DNA from: Sphingomonadaceae bacterium
GTDB taxonomy: Bacteria; Pseudomonadota; Alphaproteobacteria; Sphingomonadales; Sphingomonadaceae
Length of the DNA stretch: 64,000 nt
Assembly: GCA_016742125.1 (NCBI GenBank)
Contig: JACVCM010000003.1
Span: 1-64,000, forward strand
Direction of reading: 5' to 3'
Shown: positions 19,018-34,496 of the stretch, piece after piece
Layout: the number at the start of each line of letters is the position of its first letter
How positions within the stretch are numbered: the first letter of the stretch is position 1
Position numbers and translations under genes: made by a program
The notes under the pieces: generated by a model
Told to the model about the DNA's origin: nothing
The model's database searches: none
The model's input: the letters and a program-made list of their open reading frames with translations, nothing else

Positions 19018-19490
19018 GTGGCAGGCGCCTTCAGCATGTCCGCAAACATCCGGCTGTGATCGGCACCAAAACCGTGAATTTCCGAACGTCGGCCTGTTTG
19101 CGGGTCGGAAAGCGACAAGGCCCCATTTTCCCATAGCGTCAGGGTGAATGGCGGCTCTGCACCAATGCCTGCGGCGATGCGCGCCTTCGCCATGCGGCGC
19201 ATGGTGGCCCGCAGGAAACCCCCCTGCCCGAACTCGACGATTTTCACTATTTCGCCGGTGCCAGCGTCGCTCACCACGACCGCCCCATCTGCACGGTCCA
19301 AGAAGCGCAGTTCGCGACTTTGGGCCGGGGCGATATTCTGGGCTTCGCGTGAAGCAACCGGGTCTGCGGACGGCGGCACAAGGCCCAGCCTCACGGCCCC
19401 TGTCAGCGCCATTGTGAAAAGCAAGAGCGCTGCTGCCGCCTTCAAGGCACCCCGAGGTACGGTGGGGTCGTGATGGACAGCCTGGCTCAT
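19014..19490 (-). CDS. puhC: Photosynthetic complex assembly protein PuhC
   Basis: 158 residues: cytoplasmic N-terminus, one membrane helix (about 17-37) and a periplasmic domain with LRFLDRADGAVVV and GFLRATMRRMAKAR, characteristic of PuhC. Needed for efficient LH1-reaction centre assembly in Rhodobacter. ATGA overlaps on both sides (puhB upstream, small gene downstream). Confidence 0.88.
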   Translation of the reverse strand: MSQAVHHDPTVPRGALKAAAALLLFTMALTGAVRLGLVPPSADPVASREAQNIAPAQSRELRFLDRADGAVVVSDAGTGEIVKIVEFGQGGFLRATMRRMAKARIAAGIGAEPPFTLTLWENGALSLSDPQTGRRSEIHGFGADHSRMFADMLKAPAT

Positions 19491-20104
19491 GCAGGCACTC
19501 CCATCAGGGGAATGTCGCGACTGCGAGCTTGCGGCGCTTCAAGCGGCGCGATGGCCTGCACATTCTGCGTGGCCCTGAACAACATTGCCGCAACGTTGCC
19601 CGCGTTTGGGATAGCCCTGAGCATGGGCTGCGGGCGGACGAAACGCAGCGAACGTACGTGCGGCCAGAGCATGATATAGCCGAGCCGCGGCATACCCTTT
19701 AACGCCAGGACGATATTGCCGTGCCCATCTGTCAGCATTTTTAGATTTGCGGACTCGATTTCGCCAAGTGGCAGGTTGATGCACTTGTTAAGCGCGACGC
19801 CGATACGCAGTACGACACGTTTGTTGGTCAGCGTATAGACAGTCGTGCGACTGACACCCCATGCAAATAGCGTGAACATCGCCGTTACAACCGTGCCCAG
19901 CAGCGCGACTGCAATAGCAGTATTCCAGTCGCCCCGCGAAACGGCCCAGATGACGATCAAGCCGAAATACAGAACCGACAGCCGAATGTGCAGCGCCGAT
20001 ACCACCATATGCTTCCAGTCCGGTGCGGACTGCCAGATAATATGTTCATCTTCTGGCAGAGCGCCGGGAAGACCCCGCACCGGTTCATGGTCATATTCGC
20101 TCAT
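19487..20104 (-). CDS. puhB: Photosynthetic complex assembly protein PuhB
   Basis: 205 residues. Two to three membrane helices (~40-90) are followed by a bacterial PH-like domain (VYTLTNKRVVLRIGVALNK, LPLGEIESANLK). PuhB helps reaction-centre dimer or LH1 assembly. The N-terminus has GLPGALPEDEHIIWQSAPD, a family mark. Start overlaps the puhA stop by 4 bp. Confidence 0.9.
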   Translation of the reverse strand: MSEYDHEPVRGLPGALPEDEHIIWQSAPDWKHMVVSALHIRLSVLYFGLIVIWAVSRGDWNTAIAVALLGTVVTAMFTLFAWGVSRTTVYTLTNKRVVLRIGVALNKCINLPLGEIESANLKMLTDGHGNIVLALKGMPRLGYIMLWPHVRSLRFVRPQPMLRAIPNAGNVAAMLFRATQNVQAIAPLEAPQARSRDIPLMGVPA

Positions 20105-20871
20105 ATCAACGGTTCCTGCCGCCCGGCGTTGGCGTAAAGATAGCCGCCGCCAAAATAGGCAACTATCCGCTCTTCTTCATAAAATGTGATCTGCCCCGCC
20201 GTTCCCGGCACCGGTGCAGCAGCGAAATCGGCTGCGTTGATTGCGTCGATCTCGACCTGGCGGCTCCGACCCTTCACCTTGGACATACCCATCGGCGCAA
20301 GCACCTTCCTACCGCCCGTATCGATTTCGAGATAACGGATGACATGCTCGGCGCGATCGACCCATAAGTCGGTCACTGTCCCGGCAACAGCGCCGTCCGC
20401 GCCGATGACAGACATGCCCCGCGGATCGGCATCGTTGCGGTGGACCGAAATATGCTCGGTCATCCCGATCGGCACGATCCGGTTACGGCCTTCGCCATCA
20501 AGGTCGGTGTGTTTGGCGCGATCCGCCCACGCAGCTGGACCAATTCCGTCGACCAGCGGGTTGCCAGTCGGGTAATATGGCGCCCCGGGTGAACGGAACG
20601 TACGCGCGCCCGCGACATCGACCTTTTCCCGACCCTTGGTAGGCGTGCTGACACTGCCCCGTCCGAATGGCATATGGAATGTCTTGGGCGTTGCTGCCAA
20701 CAGTGCGCCGCCTGGTGTGTCGACGCGGCCTGTGACTTCATCCTCCAGCGGATACCCTTCGCGCCGGTCTTCCCGTCGAAGGTAGAAAATCAGCGCCAGG
20801 AAAAACAGCACAAAGGCGTAAAACACCATTTCCGTCACATCGAATGTGCCCACAATTTTCACGTCGTCCAT
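20101..20871 (-). CDS. puhA: Reaction centre H subunit
   Basis: 256 residues. One membrane helix near residues 12-32 (VFYAFVLFFLALIFYLR), then the cytoplasmic domain with GYPLEDE, the PRC-barrel core (VIGADGAVAGTVTDLWVDRAEHVIRYLE) and VKVLAPMGMSK-like segment. It caps the L/M dimer on the cytoplasmic side and guides proton delivery to QB. Follows lhaA by 12 bp. Confidence 0.95.
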   Translation of the reverse strand: MDDVKIVGTFDVTEMVFYAFVLFFLALIFYLRREDRREGYPLEDEVTGRVDTPGGALLAATPKTFHMPFGRGSVSTPTKGREKVDVAGARTFRSPGAPYYPTGNPLVDGIGPAAWADRAKHTDLDGEGRNRIVPIGMTEHISVHRNDADPRGMSVIGADGAVAGTVTDLWVDRAEHVIRYLEIDTGGRKVLAPMGMSKVKGRSRQVEIDAINAADFAAAPVPGTAGQITFYEEERIVAYFGGGYLYANAGRQEPLI

Positions 20872-20883
20872 CTCTCTTCCTCC

Positions 20884-22304
20884 TCAGGTCGGAAATTCAC
20901 TCAAACCAAAGCTCTCACTCGTCATCTTCCTGTTTTGCAGATGCAGCCCGATCACTGGTCCGAGCGCTACCAACGTCACGAGCAAAAGCAGAATTTCCAG
21001 TGCATAGACCGTCCCGTAACCGGTGGCGCGATAGGCCAGTGTCGTACCCATCCCGTTGTGTAATGCGAAATAGGTCACGCCATCACGGACTAGACCGCCC
21101 AGCGCGATCCCCGCGCCCCCACAGCTAGCTTGCACTGCGCCCCAAGCGCCCAATGCCAAACCTGACGAACCTTCGCGAGCCAGGCCCATTGCGGCGATCA
21201 TGGTGCCCACCGAAAACAGCCCTGCGCCAAAGCCGATGGCCATTGCCCCTGCATACAGCAGCGGCACCGAGTTCAACGGTGCTGCAAACAATGTCATGAG
21301 AAACGCGGCGATACCTGCAACGGCTCCCATTCCGGCAAGACGCAAAGGATCTGCTCCTTTAGTCAGTTGTCGGCCACTGTGCGCAAATGCAATCAAAGCC
21401 CCACCTGCCCAAGCCCCAGTCAAAGACGTCGTGCCACCGACGGAAAGGCCTAGTATCTCGCCGCCATAGGGTTCTAGCAAAGCATCCTGCATCGCGAACG
21501 CCATCGCGCCGATGCCAATTGCGAGCAGCAACCGTTTGGCATTTGGCTGCGCCGTGAACGATGTCCAGATATAGGCAAAGCTCGGGTTAGGCGCGGTGGA
21601 AGTGGTCAGCGCCCGGTTCCTCGCCTCCTGCTTCCAAAGCGCCGTCACGTTCAGCACCATCGTCAGCACCGCCGCACCCTGGATGACTTGGATCAGTTTC
21701 GTCGCCGTAAAATCGAGCAGCAAATTACCGATGGCAAATGCCGCCAGCATCATGCCAACGAGCAGCATCACGTAAAGCAAGGCGACAACGCGCGGGCGCT
21801 TGTCCCTGGACGCAATATCGGTTGCTAGCGCCAGACCTGCCGTTTGCGTAACGTGCATTCCCGCACCCGTAAGCAGGAAAGCCAGACAGGAGGCGCTGAC
21901 ACCTAGCGAAAACGTGTCCGGCCTCGTGATGAGGATCAGCGCGAACGGCATGATGGCAAGACCACCGAACTGTCCCAGCGTGCCGAACCAGATATAGGGC
22001 ACCCGCCGCCAGCCGAGCACCGAGTGGTGCGTATCGGACCGATAACCGATAAGCGCGCGGAACGGCGCAACGAGCAATGGAATGGCGATCACCAATGCAA
22101 CAATCCATGTCGGCGTGTTGAGCTCGACAATTAGCACGCGGTTGAGCGTGCCGTTGAGAAGGACCGCGGCGATACCGACACTTACCTGAAACAATGCAAG
22201 GCGGAGCAAACGGACCAATGGAAGTTCGGCGCTGGCCGCATCGGCAAAGGGCAAGAACCGCGTTCCTACGGCTTGCCAGAATGTCAATGCGGATGGCCTT
22301 TCGT

Positions 22305-22308
<4 letters not shown>
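20884..22308 (-). CDS. lhaA: LH1 assembly / BChl transporter-like protein (BCD MFS family)
   Basis: 474 residues from ATG at 22308, which overlaps the bchM stop; a longer reading is out of keeping with the family. Twelve helices of the PucC/LhaA/Bch2 branch, with the marks LNGTLNRVLIVEL, FRALIGYRSDTHHSVLGWRRVPYIWFG and GHTAGLALATD-type helix 5. LhaA is required for LH1 assembly and is thought to deliver bacteriochlorophyll. It lies between bchM and puhA as in other proteobacterial clusters. Confidence 0.92.
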
Positions 22309-27474
<5,166 letters not shown>

Positions 27475-27485
<11 letters not shown>

Positions 27486-29094
27486 AATGCGCCTTGGCCT
27501 CATAGAGAGTGGCGAGCTCGATGGTCGCGACACCGCGCTCCGCAGCGAACAATTCTGTATTCTTCCGCGCCTTTCCGCGCACAAAAAACGGTATCTTCTT
27601 CAGCTCGGCTTCGGCTTCGGGGGACCATAACTCCTCCCCGGCACGGGGAGGCGAACCATCCGCAGGATGGTGAAGGGGTACCAGCGTCGTCACGCCGGCG
27701 TTGGAGCTGGCGGAAGGTACCCCTCCAGCAGTTACGCTGGTACCCCTTCCTGTATCGGGGAGGATTTGATGCCCAAGGTGCGATGCCCCCGCCGCGTCAT
27801 GGAATTCAAAATCGTCACGGAACATCGTAAGCAGATGCTCTTCAAGGCCCATGACCAAGGGATGCACCCAACTGTCAAAAATGACATTCGCGCCCTCGAA
27901 TCCCATTTGGGGTGAGAAGCGTGCCGGGAAATCCTGCACGTGGACCGGTGACGAAATCACCGTGCAGGGAATGGCAAAGCGCTTGGCGATGTGGCGTTCC
28001 ATCTGCGTGCCAAGCACCAGTTCGGGTTGTGCGTCCTGGATGGCCTGCTCGACCGCCAGATGGTCGTCGGTAATCAATGGCTCGACACCATAAAGTTTTG
28101 CCGCAGCACGGATGTCGCGCGCATATTCGCGATTGTAGCAACCAAGGCCGACAACTTTAAAGCCAAGCTCCTCACTGGCGATGCGCGCAGCGGCGACAGC
28201 ATGGGTGGCATCGCCGAAAATGAAAACGCGTTTGCCGGTCAGGTAGTTTGAGTCGATCGAGCGGCTCCACCATGACATCCGCGACAGGCCTTCACGCAAC
28301 ATCGGTTCGGAATCGACGCCCGCGAGTTCAGCAACTTCGCGGATGAAATCCTGTGTCGCGCCCACGCCGATCGGAACGGTGCGGACGGCAGGCTGGCCAA
28401 AGGTGCGCTTCAGATAATCTGCGGCCAGATCGCCGGTTTCCGGATAGAGCACGATATTGAAATCGGCCTCTCCGAGCTTTGCAATATCGGCGACAGCTGC
28501 GCCCAGCGGCGCGGTGACGTTTACGTCGATGCTTAGATTGCCCAGCAAGCCGGTGATTTCAGCAATGTCATCGCGGTGACGGAAACCCAGCGCTGTTGGT
28601 CCCAGCAGATTGACCAGAGGACGGCGCGTGGCTTTGTCAGATGGTCGTCGGTCCTTATCGGCCAAATGTCGGACGATCTGGTAAAATGTTTCCGCCGCGC
28701 CCCAATGTTCCTTGCGCTGGTAGCTAGGCAGCTCAAGCGGGATTACGGGGATGGGCAGACCCATATTCTCTATCAGGCCCGCGGGATCGTCCTGGATCAG
28801 TTCGGCGGTGCATGACGCGCCGACGATCATCGCATCCGGCTTGAAGCGGCCGACAATATCGAGTGCCGCCGTCTGGAAAAGCTGCGATGTATCCTTGCCC
28901 AAATCGCGTGCCTGGAATGTCGTATAGGTGACCGGCGGGCGCTTAGCTTTCCTCTCGATCATCGTGAACAACAGGTCCGCATAGGTGTCACCCTGCGGCG
29001 AATGCAGCAGATAATGCACACCCTCCATTGCGGTTGCGACGCGCATCGCGCCGACATGGGGCGGTCCTTCATATGTCCAGACGGAAAGCTGCAT
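27475..29094 (-). CDS. bchB: Dark-operative protochlorophyllide reductase, B subunit
   Basis: 539 residues. N-terminal [18 protein letters not shown] and Asp36 in [11 protein letters not shown], the residue that ligates the NB 4Fe-4S cluster in this enzyme. C-terminal DUF-like domain [20 protein letters not shown] is intact. Between these (residues ~444-488) lies a segment encoded by a palindromic repeat, extending the normal linker. With BchN it reduces the C17-C18 double bond of protochlorophyllide. Nitrogenase-like and oxygen sensitive. Confidence 0.95.
27632..27764. repeat. Palindromic repeat inserted in frame in bchB
   Basis: Terminal arms TCCTCCCCGGCACGGGGAGG (left) and the inverse of TCCTCCCCGATACAGGAAGG (right); internal arms GAAGGGGTACCAGCGT and its complement ACGCTGGTACCCCTTC. 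A long imperfect palindrome typical of mobile intergenic repeats, here translated as about 45 extra residues of low-complexity linker without breaking the frame. Confidence 0.75.
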
Positions 29095-29097
29095 CGC

Positions 29098-30875
<1,778 letters not shown>

Positions 30876-30949
30876 GTTCACGAAATCCTCGTCCGCCTTC
30901 ATATGTCTGCTTATGGACAGATCACACGCTCCCTTGCTGGAATGGTCCG

Positions 30950-30978
30950 AATAAACGGCGATTCCGGCCAAGTGTCAA
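30950..30978 (-). promoter_or_regulatory. Predicted bchF promoter
   Basis: Minus strand TTGACA (30978-30973), 17-bp spacer, TTTATT (30955-30950). The -35 box lies within the long palindrome 30972-31007, so binding there would block RNA polymerase. Confidence 0.55.
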
Positions 30979-31007
30979 GTTTTTTAGACGTCTAATATTT
31001 TTGACAC
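30972..31007. promoter_or_regulatory. PpsR-type operator palindrome between bchF and ppaA
   Basis: A 36-bp imperfect palindrome with perfect ends GTGTCAA / TTGACAC and perfect centre TTAGACGTCTAA. It can be read as two overlapping TGT-N12-ACA-like sites, TGT-N12-ACG (30973-30990) and CGT-N12-ACA (30989-31006). It sits between divergent genes and includes TTGACA on each strand. Confidence 0.55.
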
Positions 31008-31124
31008 GAGAGTGTTTGCCAAGGTGTCCAAGATGCGTTACGCTCCGAGTCGCATGAGATGACACAGGCATCCATGAGGCCGACGTTATGCCACGCCGAC
31101 CAGACTACTTAGGGGAGTCTGAAT

Positions 31125-32072
31125 ATGGCCACTGTTTTTGGAATTTCCGGGCTTAAGTCCAGACTGGACGGTTGGCGCGGAAGCCGCAAAAACACACAGG
31201 CCCCGGAACTGGCGATGGCCAATCCCGGGATCAATCCATTCACCATCGTGAAACCAGCCGATGACGGGCTTGATATTTCCTTGCTGCTCGAAAATCTGGT
31301 TATTCCCAAGCTGATCGCCCACCAGCACAAGCGCGATGCTGTTATACGTGCGTCGGCATTTCCATCATCGGATCATATATCAACAAAGGCGCCGATCGAC
31401 AGCGCGGACGTCGACGAATTTGCACGCATTTCGGTTAGCGACGAGGCGCACGCCCTCATGGATTTCGTTGACCAGCGCCTTGCGAACGGCAGTTCGGTAG
31501 AAGCTCTATATGTCGAGTTGCTCGCTCCTGCCGCGAGACGATTGGGCGAATATTGGGAAATGGATAGCGAGGACTTTGTCGGGGTCACCATGGGCCTTTG
31601 GCGTATTCAGGAGGTCCTGCGCGAGTTGACGACCCGCATTCCACCGAAATCGCGATCCGGCCAGGGACAGCGTTCAGCGCTTTTTTCGATGATGCCCGGC
31701 GAGCAACACAGTTTCGGCACGTTAATGGTGGCAGAATGTTTTCAGCGCGCAGGCTGGGACGCGGATGTCCTGATAGAGCCGTCGAAGTCACAACTCACCG
31801 GGAAATTTGCCAATCACCGCTACGATCTCATCGGATTGACGGTCAGTCAGGACTGTTCTACGGCAACACTCGGCAGCATGGTCAAAACGATTAAAGCTGT
31901 ATCTAACAACCCGCACGTCCGCATCATGCTCGGTGGGCGCGTCATCAACGAACAACCAGAACTCGTTGACGAATGCGGTGCAGATGCAACGGCAGTCGAC
32001 GCCATATCCGCCGTTGCTCTTGCTGATCGTCTGGTGCCGGTAAAATGGGAACGTTTCGAACATCTAACTTGA
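31125..32072 (+). CDS. ppaA: Cobalamin-binding regulator PpaA/AerR
   Basis: 315 residues. A variable N-terminus (~1-95), a helical region (~100-170) with W144 in GEYWEMD, and a B12-binding Rossmann domain (~180-305) with EQHSFG (H195 as likely cobalt ligand), the GLTVSQD segment and MLGG. No DNA-binding domain. In Rhodobacter, AerR/PpaA carries light-sensitive adenosylcobalamin and acts as antirepressor of CrtJ/PpsR. The ppsR gene follows 16 bp downstream, as expected. GGGGAG precedes the start. Confidence 0.88.
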   Translation: MATVFGISGLKSRLDGWRGSRKNTQAPELAMANPGINPFTIVKPADDGLDISLLLENLVIPKLIAHQHKRDAVIRASAFPSSDHISTKAPIDSADVDEFARISVSDEAHALMDFVDQRLANGSSVEALYVELLAPAARRLGEYWEMDSEDFVGVTMGLWRIQEVLRELTTRIPPKSRSGQGQRSALFSMMPGEQHSFGTLMVAECFQRAGWDADVLIEPSKSQLTGKFANHRYDLIGLTVSQDCSTATLGSMVKTIKAVSNNPHVRIMLGGRVINEQPELVDECGADATAVDAISAVALADRLVPVKWERFEHLT

Positions 32073-32088
32073 GGGACGGGTTCCTTCG

Positions 32089-33504
32089 ATGAACCTAGAG
32101 ACTACCAGTGGCGACCAGATTCCGTTCAGCGACCCCGAAGTCATCTTTGAAGGGTTCACGAAGGAAGATATCATCAAGCTCGCCTATTGCGCGGGAGATT
32201 TCATGCTGGCGATCGATGAGCATGAAATTATTCGCGATATCGCAGTGAATATCCGCGACCATGCCTTTGCCAACCAATGGATTGGAAGGAAATGGTCGGA
32301 CACGGTGACAGTAGAGAGCAAGCCAAAAATCGCGCAACTGCTTGAAGCCGACCATCACGGCCCTAACCTATGGCGACAGGTAAATCACCTGCATGAGGGC
32401 GAAGACGTTCCGGTCAATTACAAGGTTATCAAGCCGCAGAAGAAGAACTGGCATATCGCGGTCGGCCGCGATCTGCGGGCGATTTCGGTCCTGCAGCAGC
32501 GTCTGTTGAAAACGCAACAATCGATGGAGCGCGATTATCTGCATCTTCGGCAGACAGAGACGCGATACCGTCTCTTGTTCGACAACATCTCGTATCCGGT
32601 GTTGATTGCCGACGCGGATGACCTGGACATCCAGCAAGCCAACCGGGCGTGCCACACATTGGTGAGCGCAGCACCGGGGGCGCTGGAAGGCAAATCGCTG
32701 CTCACCCTTGTTGAGGAAGGATTTCGCGACGACGTCATTGGCTATATCGGGGCGGTATCCGTCAACAGCGGTACGCCTCCTGTCAATGTCCGCCTGACCG
32801 GTCGCACCGGTTATGTCAAAATCGCCGCCTCCGCATTTCGCCAGTCGGGCAAGCAATATTGGCTGGTCAACATAGATGACGGACTGCATGCGGCACCTGG
32901 CAAGCAATCGGATCGATATATCCTCGACGTGGTCGAAAAAATGCCCGACGCATTTGTGCTGACAGATGAAAAACAGGCGATCATTGTGGCGAACAGCGCC
33001 TTTGCTGAACTTGTGCAGGCCGGTTCTGTCGAACAGCTGATCGGCGTGTCGTTGAACCGTTTTATTGGTCGCCCCGATGTCGATATCGGACTGCTCAAAA
33101 AACAACTCAAGGACTATCATAATGTCCGTAACTTCGGGTCGATCGTCAACGATTTGAACGGCGGATCCGAGCCTGTCGAAATTTCCGCCATCATGATCGA
33201 GCGCGACCAGCCATTGTTCGGCTATTCGGTACGCAGCGTCGGGCGCCGCGAACGCGACCTGCCGGAAATGACGGGCAATTATCCCCGCTCGGTCGAGCAG
33301 CTTACCGAGCTTGTCGGACGAAAGCCGCTGAAGGAAATCGTGCGCGAAAGTACCGATCTGATCGAGCGCATGTGCATCGAGGCCGCCTTGGTACACACGG
33401 CTGACAACCGTGCATCGGCTGCCGAGATATTGGGCCTCAGCCGGCAGAGCCTTTATTCCAAATTGCATCGCCACGGATTGGGCAATCTGATTGGAAAAGA
33501 CTGA
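32089..33504 (+). CDS. ppsR: Photosynthesis repressor PpsR/CrtJ
   Basis: 471 residues: N-terminal PAS-like domain (~25-130), a Q-linker helix (~133-160), PAS (~160-260) and PAS (~278-385), and a Fis-type HTH at the C-terminus (ASAAEILGLSRQSLYSKLHRHGL). C429 in MCIEAAL matches the HTH cysteine whose oxidation tunes CrtJ/PpsR binding. Binds TGT-N12-ACA operators, several of which are found in this window. Only two other cysteines (C34, C188) exist; none is seen near residue 250, where Rhodobacter PpsR has its partner cysteine. Confidence 0.93.
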   Translation: MNLETTSGDQIPFSDPEVIFEGFTKEDIIKLAYCAGDFMLAIDEHEIIRDIAVNIRDHAFANQWIGRKWSDTVTVESKPKIAQLLEADHHGPNLWRQVNHLHEGEDVPVNYKVIKPQKKNWHIAVGRDLRAISVLQQRLLKTQQSMERDYLHLRQTETRYRLLFDNISYPVLIADADDLDIQQANRACHTLVSAAPGALEGKSLLTLVEEGFRDDVIGYIGAVSVNSGTPPVNVRLTGRTGYVKIAASAFRQSGKQYWLVNIDDGLHAAPGKQSDRYILDVVEKMPDAFVLTDEKQAIIVANSAFAELVQAGSVEQLIGVSLNRFIGRPDVDIGLLKKQLKDYHNVRNFGSIVNDLNGGSEPVEISAIMIERDQPLFGYSVRSVGRRERDLPEMTGNYPRSVEQLTELVGRKPLKEIVRESTDLIERMCIEAALVHTADNRASAAEILGLSRQSLYSKLHRHGLGNLIGKD

Positions 33505-33520
33505 CGTCATCTGAAATCGG

Positions 33521-33538
33521 GTGATCATAAGTTGGACA
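33521..33538. promoter_or_regulatory. Degenerate PpsR half-site upstream of bchG
   Basis: GTG-N12-ACA, ending 8 bp before the perfect site at 33547. Its TTGGACAT also pairs with ATGTCCAA at 33546-33553 as an inverted repeat. Confidence 0.4.
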
Positions 33539-33546
33539 TTTTTGGA

Positions 33547-33564
33547 TGTCCAATTTGTTTGACA
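33547..33564. promoter_or_regulatory. PpsR operator of bchG
   Basis: TGTCCAATTTGTTTGACA, a perfect TGT-N12-ACA. Its last six bases form the predicted -35 (TTGACA). Confidence 0.7.
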
Positions 33565-33587
33565 CTCATTCCGCCCTGACCTACTCT
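33559..33587 (+). promoter_or_regulatory. Predicted bchG promoter
   Basis: TTGACA (33559-33564), 17-bp spacer, TACTCT (33582-33587). The expected start of transcription, 7 bp further, coincides with the bchG ATG at 33594, and no ribosome binding site is present. Confidence 0.5.
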
Positions 33588-33593
33588 GCCACC

Positions 33594-34496
33594 ATGTCAG
33601 AGTCGGCAATTTTCCCCGATTTTGCGCGAGCACCCGCGCTTGGGGACGTCGTTGAGCTGACCAAGCCCGTGACCTGGTTTCCGCCGATGTGGGCATTCAT
33701 GTGCGGGGTTGTGTCGTCCGGTGCCTCAATCGCCGACAACTGGATTTTCCTGCTCGCAGGAATTGCGCTAACCGGGCCTCTCGTGTGCGGGACCAGCCAG
33801 GTCATCAACGACTGGTGCGACCGGGAGGTTGACGCGATCAATGAACCGGGACGCCCCATTCCGTCCGGGCGGGTTCCGGACAGATGGCCAGTCTGGATCG
33901 CACTCGGTGGCTGCGCAATTTCGCTCGCTCTTGGGGTCATGCTGGGGCCCTGGGTATTGCTTGCAACATGCGCCGCACTCTTTTTTGGCTGGGCTTACAG
34001 CTCGGCACCTTTCCGCTTCAAACGCAGCGGATGGCTGGGACCACTGGTTTGTGCACTGAGCTATGAAAGCCTGTCCTGGTTCACCGGTGCCAGCGTGATG
34101 CTGGGCGGTCTGCCATCCGGGACCTTGCTTGCCATCTTGTTACTGTACGGCGTGGGAGCACATGGCATCATGACGCTCAACGATTTCAAGGCGGTCACGG
34201 GCGACCGGGCCACCGGGCTTCGTTCGCTACCGGTTGTCATGGGCGTCCGTCCGGCCGCGCTGTTTGCCTGCGCCGTCATGACGCTCGCCCAAATGGCAGT
34301 GATTGCAATTCTCATTTTGCAGGAGCTGAACCTATCAGCAGCCATAGTCGGCGCGTTCCTGACGATCCAGATCGGCCTGATGGCACGGCTGGTCGGCGAT
34401 CCAGCGAAACTGGCACCCTGGTACAACGCAACGGGCATTTCTCTCTATGTTTTCGGGATGCTGGCGGCGGCACTAGGCTTGGGAGGATATTTATGA
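33594..34496 (+). CDS. bchG: Bacteriochlorophyll a synthase (esterifying prenyltransferase)
   Basis: 300 residues from ATG 33594; the ATG at 33546 lies inside the operator and adds 16 unconserved residues. UbiA-type protein with nine or so helices and the two Asp-rich motifs: QVINDWCDREVDAINEPGRP and the second near LNDFKAVTGDRATGLRSLP. Attaches geranylgeranyl (or phytyl) to bacteriochlorophyllide a. Stop overlaps the bch2 start (ATGA). Confidence 0.95.
   Translation: MSESAIFPDFARAPALGDVVELTKPVTWFPPMWAFMCGVVSSGASIADNWIFLLAGIALTGPLVCGTSQVINDWCDREVDAINEPGRPIPSGRVPDRWPVWIALGGCAISLALGVMLGPWVLLATCAALFFGWAYSSAPFRFKRSGWLGPLVCALSYESLSWFTGASVMLGGLPSGTLLAILLLYGVGAHGIMTLNDFKAVTGDRATGLRSLPVVMGVRPAALFACAVMTLAQMAVIAILILQELNLSAAIVGAFLTIQIGLMARLVGDPAKLAPWYNATGISLYVFGMLAAALGLGGYL

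Noticed and set aside
30876..30971. TTG start for bchF at 30971
   Set aside because: It lies upstream of the predicted transcription start and beside the operator; added residues are not BchF-like.
33546..33593. ATG at 33546 as bchG start
   Set aside because: It is inside the PpsR operator and precedes the predicted promoter -10.
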